From Schistosoma haematobium (lineage: Eukaryota > Platyhelminthes > Trematoda > Strigeidida > Schistosomatidae): DNA of 64,000 bases. A program made the position numbers and the translations under genes. Below are positions 59,738-64,000 of the stretch, one piece after another; positions within the stretch are counted from its first letter, which is position 1; the number at the start of each line of letters is the position of its first letter. The notes beneath the pieces were generated by a model. The model worked only from the letters and a program-made list of their open reading frames with translations. It did no database searches and had not been told where the DNA came from. The stretch covers positions 79,660,364 to 79,724,363 of the forward strand of contig NC_067196.1 of the NCBI RefSeq assembly GCF_000699445.3, read 5' to 3'.

Positions 59738-60740
59738 CGTTCTTTAGCAACGTTGTTTTTTACGGATCGAGGTTGCCAGTCCCATTCCCAACTCCCCTTC
59801 CTTACCTGTGCTTGGGACCGGCAGTAGTCCTAGAAGAGCTACAGGTAGAGTTCTTTTTCTGGTGGTTGACTGGATTATGAAGACATCGAGATCTGAAGGG
59901 AAACACAGAGTAAAATGGACAGGTCGGATGCAACTAAATGATTTGGACTTCGCGGATGACCTAGCACTTCTATCCCACGCACACCGACGAATGCAGGTCA
60001 AGACAAACTGTAGCAGTAGCATCTGCAGCGGTAGGCCTCAACGTACACAAGGGAAAAACCAAGATTCCCAAATACAACATGGAGAACACCAGCCAAACCA
60101 ATTACACTTGGTGGAGAAACTCTGGAAGAGATGGAAACTCACATACTTAGGGAGCATCATCGACGAACGTGGAGGAACTGATGCAGACGTAAAGGCAAGG
60201 ATTAGAAAAGTAAGGGCCTCATACCTACAGTCGAAGAACGTATGGAACTCGAAACAACTGTCTGTCAGACAACATCAAAGTCAGAATTTTCAATACGGAC
60301 GTCAAGACGGTTCTACTGTATGGGGGTGAAACTTCGAGAACCACTACAACCACTATCAAAAAGTACAAGTATTTCTAAACAGTTGTCTACACGAGATACT
60401 AAATGTCCGTTGACCGGGTACCATCAGCAACAGTTTACCTTGGGGGAGAAAAAACCAGCTCCCATCTGAAGAGGACATTACGAAAAGATGTTGGGAATGG
60501 ATAGGATATACATCAAGGAAATCATCAAGCCGCATCTTGAGGCAAGTACTGACTTGAAATCCTGAAGGCAAACGGAAAATAGGAAGAACAAAGAACACAC
60601 TACATCGTGAATTGGAAGTGGACATGAGAAGGAAGAATAGCATCTGGAAAGAACTGGAAGGGATCGTCCAAGACAGAATTGGATGAAGAGTGCTAGTGAG
60701 CGGCCTACGCCCCTCCATGAGCGGTAACAGGAGTATGTAA
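59738..60740 (+). mobile_element. RTE-like LINE copy with inverted 5' end
   Basis: Two parts in opposite orientation. 59738-59852 carries the 5' untranslated region of the RTE family on the minus strand (AGCAACGTTGTTTTTTACGG ... GGGACCGGCAGTAGTCC ... GAGCTACAGG). From about 59852 the 3' part runs on the plus strand: [55 protein letters not shown], and on to the 3' terminus (GAGCGGTAACAGGAGTATG, about 60735). Everything between the 5' region and the middle of the RT is missing. This is the structure expected from twin priming. Confidence 0.75.
59852..60720 (+). pseudogene. RTE RT C-terminal half, broken
   Basis: Keeps the catalytic FADD motif and the segment after it, with frame changes near 60010, 60130 and 60240, then the tail with remnants of ETSRTTTTTI and NSCLHEILN and [16 protein letters not shown]. 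Not translatable as one protein. Confidence 0.75.
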
Positions 60741-60961
60741 TTAAATAAGTAGGATAATTATGAACATATACCTCGTTGGTTTAAATTAGACGGAATTTTT
60801 ATCACTTGATGACACTATTTTTATTATCACTGTTATATGGTCTATTGTCGTAATAAATGAATAAATTGGGGTTAGTACTGCTAATTTTTGCACTACGTCA
60901 AGTGATTTCAGTCTAAATCGAACATTCTAAATCACAATAAACAAACGCGAATTTGATGCTA

Positions 60962-61345
60962 AGTGTCTGGAGGTAGCCGATAGGAAACTCTGAACATAGG
61001 GGTTCGTGTTTCTTGGATCTCTTCAGTAAAGAACACCCATAATTTTAACGAAACTAATTAATCATTGTAGGATTTGATCCCCTGTCACATAACCTCACAA
61101 CCTGAGGCGTTATCCTTAGATTATTTGGGCTTAGGTTGACTTGTCGTATGACTAAGAAACTTACATTAACTGACCACTGAATAGCAACCAATGTTGACGT
61201 CTACTGGTTTGGATTAGAAGCTACAGTTCAATTTACTCGACAGAATTCGATCATCACTAAAGAATGAACAAACATGACACAAATTATGAGTAATAATATC
61301 TTTTTAAATATAACAAGTACATTTTTGCTTATAAAGCTTGTGACT
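60962..61345. repeat. Dispersed repeat family C, copy 4, with tRNA-like part
   Basis: The left part is GTCTGGAGGTAGCCGATAGG. In the middle the minus strand reads TCTAAGGATAACGCC and, later, GGGGATCAAATCC (61071-61135), which resemble A and B boxes of a tRNA-derived SINE. The right part TTGGATTAGAAGCTACAGTTC...ATCATCACTAAAGAATG matches 58855-58915. Confidence 0.5.
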
Positions 61346-61480
61346 TAAAGCAATATCGAGGCAGTCTGTACAGGATGTACATATGCTAATAAGAGATTGC
61401 TTAATTGCAGTCCTAAACAACAATGGGAAGATACAAGCAAACAATACCAAGTGAACTTAAGAACAATAAGGTTTGTAGAA
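61346..61480 (-). repeat. Family D repeat, reverse orientation
   Basis: The complement of this stretch reads CTCTTATTAGCATATGTACATCCTG and CTGCCTCGATATTGC, matching 52240-52370. No hammerhead adjoins it here. Confidence 0.65.
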
Positions 61481-61697
61481 TAAAATGAATTCATCAGTCT
61501 ATTTTATGGTATCTTATCAACTGCCTTATTATACTTATGATTATGGTTTTAATTACATTTCGAACATTTATCTAAACTTACCTAAATTAAAGTATGCTAA
61601 ACATTTATTAATAATTTTAGTTTTAAGCTGTATGTAGACGATGAGAAACGGTGAAATAGTATAAATTTATTTTATTACACGAACTTTTTCGTGCACT

Positions 61698-62145
61698 ATT
61701 TAAATTCTCACTGATTGAAATCATGATTCAATTGAAGCTCGACTACCATGGAAAACCCGGAAGCACTAGACGGCCGTTTCGTCCTAGTATGGGACTCCTC
61801 AGCAATGCGCACCCACGATCCCTCCCCCGCGAGATTCGAAGTCAGGGCCTATCAGTCTCGCGCCAGGCGCTTAACCAACTAGACCACTGAGCCGGTCGGC
61901 ATCCAACGGTGTTGATGTTTAACTTCAACCAATCCACAAAGTTGCGCCACCGTACACCATTGTCTTCAGTGAGTTGATATCTTACAACAGACGTGGTTGA
62001 ACTACACTGGTAACGGCTTCTCACTAGAACTCCAGGAGTATCTCTTGAAGTCAGTCACCAATGAGCAGGTGATTGTTATTGTCAGAAGGGGTTTTGTGGA
62101 GATTTTAAAAATTGTCTCATGATTTCAATCAGTGACTATTTAAAT
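61698..62145 (-). mobile_element. tRNA-like/hammerhead element bounded by inverted repeats
   Basis: Ends 61698-61726 and 62117-62145 are inverted repeats, with a perfect 19-base core TCACTGATTGAAATCATGA against its complement. On the minus strand the element holds a tRNA-like head, with A box TGGTCTAGTTGG (61881 region, a full match to TRGYNNANNNGG) and B box CTTCGAATC (61836 region, one change from consensus). A hammerhead follows at 61763-61808. A Pol III promoter of this kind could drive transcription of the ribozyme. Related arms occur at 38.1, 42.2 and 50.6 kb. Confidence 0.7.
61763..61808 (-). ncRNA. Hammerhead ribozyme, apparently complete
   Basis: Read on the minus strand from 61808: stem I GCATTG, core CTGAGGA (fits CUGANGA, position 7 being free), stem II GTCC-loop-GGAC, GAAA, a short self-complementary stem III (ACGGCCGT) and the cleavage triplet GTC ending at 61769, then TAGTGC closing stem I (six pairs, two of them G-U). 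All invariant core bases are present. The very short stem III is as known for schistosome hammerheads, which tend to work as dimers. Activity is inferred from sequence only. Confidence 0.75.
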
Positions 62146-64000
62146 TCATCAATGGATCTGATTGTATGAAGCAATGTCTTTGTTAGGTATTTTAAAAACA
62201 ATCCTTATACTTCAGCATGTTCAATTCACAACTTGATAGAAAATAAAACAAAATATGATTAGGTTGAATGAAAACGTGAAGTAGAGATCGTGTGATTTGA
62301 TAATAATGAAATGTCTATAATATTTCTTTATAATTACGTTTATATATCGGTTTTTCTATCGACGACTAAACATGAATCAAATAAAAACATAATTATCTGA
62401 AGTTATTTTCATGGGAATTTTAATAATTTAATAACATGTGCAAATTTTGTGTAGGCTATACGGGTAAGTTATATCGTCAACAGGATCAATGATGAGATAA
62501 TCATATTTAATTATTAGCATGAATAAAATCAGATGAAGTTCTAATTAAAAAGTTCATTGTCAACAATGTTAATCGATAGATAGCTTAATCATCATTTTTA
62601 ATGTAGGGTGTTTTTGCTTATCGTTTTTTTATGGGATCATCAGAAGAATGATTCCAAGGATAAATTCAGGATAAACTGACGGAATCGATATACAGATGTT
62701 AGTCTATTAAGAGATGTAAAGCGATTCATTAACTTTGTTCTAACTCTTCCATGAAGTCTAATCCTTAGTAACCAGTCATATCGATTGATTATACACTGTG
62801 ATCACTAAGCTATGAGTTGTCAAATATCATTAAAGAGTATATTCATAAGATTAATGTAAGCAAACGACTAACAACCTTGAACCAATGTTTCGTGGTTATT
62901 AGTATTCATGAAGAAAGTATGTTCGTTAATTTGATAAAGCTTATTCTCCCTCAGAGACGAAATATACAGTGTGATAATTGATGCAAGTGGTTAGATAACA
63001 CGTTTCACACTAATTAGGTATGCAACTTATATTTTTCCGCTTTGTTATTTGTCAGCAACTATGGCAGAAACTTCTGTCTCACAAACGATTTGACAGCAAA
63101 GAGCGATATCAACGAGTTATAAAATTAAGCGTCAGACTCCCATTAATTAATTGGTTAACATACACTGATCAACCGTAAATAAACAATACAATTCACTGTT
63201 CTTCTATCTTATTCTGAAGATGATTTCAGACGTTGAGTAAAATCATGAAGTTTTAGTTATTCAACCACTTAACTCCTTACAATGCTACTTTTTACGTCTA
63301 AACTTAATAGTTAGTAGGTCAGTTAAATGTGTGATTACTATGAGACTCTGTGTCACTTGAAGTTTATGTAACACAAGTAAATCTAAGACAAAATAAACAT
63401 ATATATGACATAAGTACTTTAATTTATTGCCATCATTTGTGTAAAGATACGTAATTTAATTGATTAGGGTTTCCATAAGAATACAAGTAATTAATCTGAC
63501 AAGTGATTCCACATATTTAAAAAACCATCTCAATAGGGAAGTTGTATTTATTTTCTCCTAAATGTCAATATTACCTTAAAACCATAAAATACCATTTTTA
63601 TTCATATAATATCCGTTGAAAAATGAGGTAAATATTGAGTGAAGTGATTATTTTCTCAAGGTGAACAAATTTCAAGAATGAAATCATCTACTTCATTATC
63701 ATTGATTTCAAGCCTTGTCATCCAGCTTCTTCAACCATTATATATTACCCTCTTATGGAAGTGTTCAAACTAAAGTAATGATTGGTTAAAAATCATTCAC
63801 AGAGTCGTTTGGAATTTATCCAAGAATTTTGTAGTATTTTACATGTGCTGCTTAAAAATTTACACTGTCTAATTCATACAATAAATACATATCCTTTTTA
63901 TTAGTTCCTTACTCCATATTCATAGCCCCAATTTATGTATCAGTGAATCTCCTATTTGATATTTCAGTTGCATATATTCTTGAAGTTCAATCCAAAGTCG
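62146..64000. other. No recognisable feature
   Basis: AT-rich sequence to the window end, without long open frames or recognised repeats. Confidence 0.45.

Noticed and set aside
61836..61905. A tRNA gene on the minus strand
   Set aside because: A and B boxes are present but the B box is off consensus, the acceptor stem does not pair, and it runs into the hammerhead; it is a tRNA-derived repeat head.
1..64000. CRISPR arrays, operons, bacterial promoters or rRNA genes
   Set aside because: The DNA is eukaryotic in structure; no regularly spaced repeats or rRNA core sequences were seen.

Overview
The window looks like a piece of a blood-fluke (Schistosoma, Trematoda) nuclear genome. It is AT-rich, has long gene-poor stretches, GT-AG introns and an unusually dense, mixed load of retroelements of kinds known from schistosomes: RTE-like non-LTR elements, Ty3/Gypsy LTR elements, a Penelope-like element with a GIY-YIG domain, and tRNA-derived and hammerhead-ribozyme repeats. 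The species cannot be named from the sequence alone.

Layout. 0-3.3 kb: a decayed RTE-like LINE with endonuclease and reverse transcriptase. 3.8-4.3 kb: a partial copy of a repeat seen complete at 32-33 kb. 6.8-10.8 kb: a CR1-like RT scrap, then a decayed plus-strand Gypsy (RT and integrase scraps) into which a minus-strand RTE copy lacking its RT core seems to have inserted. 11.4-15.5 kb: a nearly complete minus-strand Gypsy (gag, protease, RT, RNase H, integrase). 16.1-17.8 kb: a 5'-truncated Penelope-like element with one long open frame. 18.5-24.0 kb: a second minus-strand Gypsy with candidate LTRs, carrying a nearly full-length plus-strand RTE element. 24-32 kb: mostly featureless apart from a solo LTR at 25.9 kb. 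32.0-33.3 kb: a 1.26 kb element with terminal inverted repeats.

33.9-45.9 kb holds the clearest cellular gene: a seven-exon nuclear hormone receptor of 721 residues (plus strand). All splice phases agree, the two-zinc-finger DNA-binding domain is complete, and a recognisable ligand-binding domain follows. Its introns hold several repeat fragments. 47-56 kb is repeat-rich intergenic DNA (RTE 3' ends, a Penelope 5' fragment, hammerhead repeats, microsatellites). 57.0-58.6 kb (minus strand) encodes a 527-residue Sp-family zinc-finger transcription factor with a Buttonhead-like box. 59.7-62.1 kb holds an RTE copy with an inverted 5' end and a tRNA/hammerhead repeat whose ribozyme looks structurally complete. 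The last 1.9 kb shows nothing recognisable.

The two cellular genes are both transcription factors but nothing in the sequence links them functionally. The rest is a record of nested transposition. No wholly new cellular system was found. The most interesting items are the apparently intact hammerhead inside a tRNA-like, inverted-repeat-bounded element, the CAGTCAGTC-ended 1.26 kb element, and the twin-priming-like RTE copy. All homology statements rest on recalled family motifs; no search was run.
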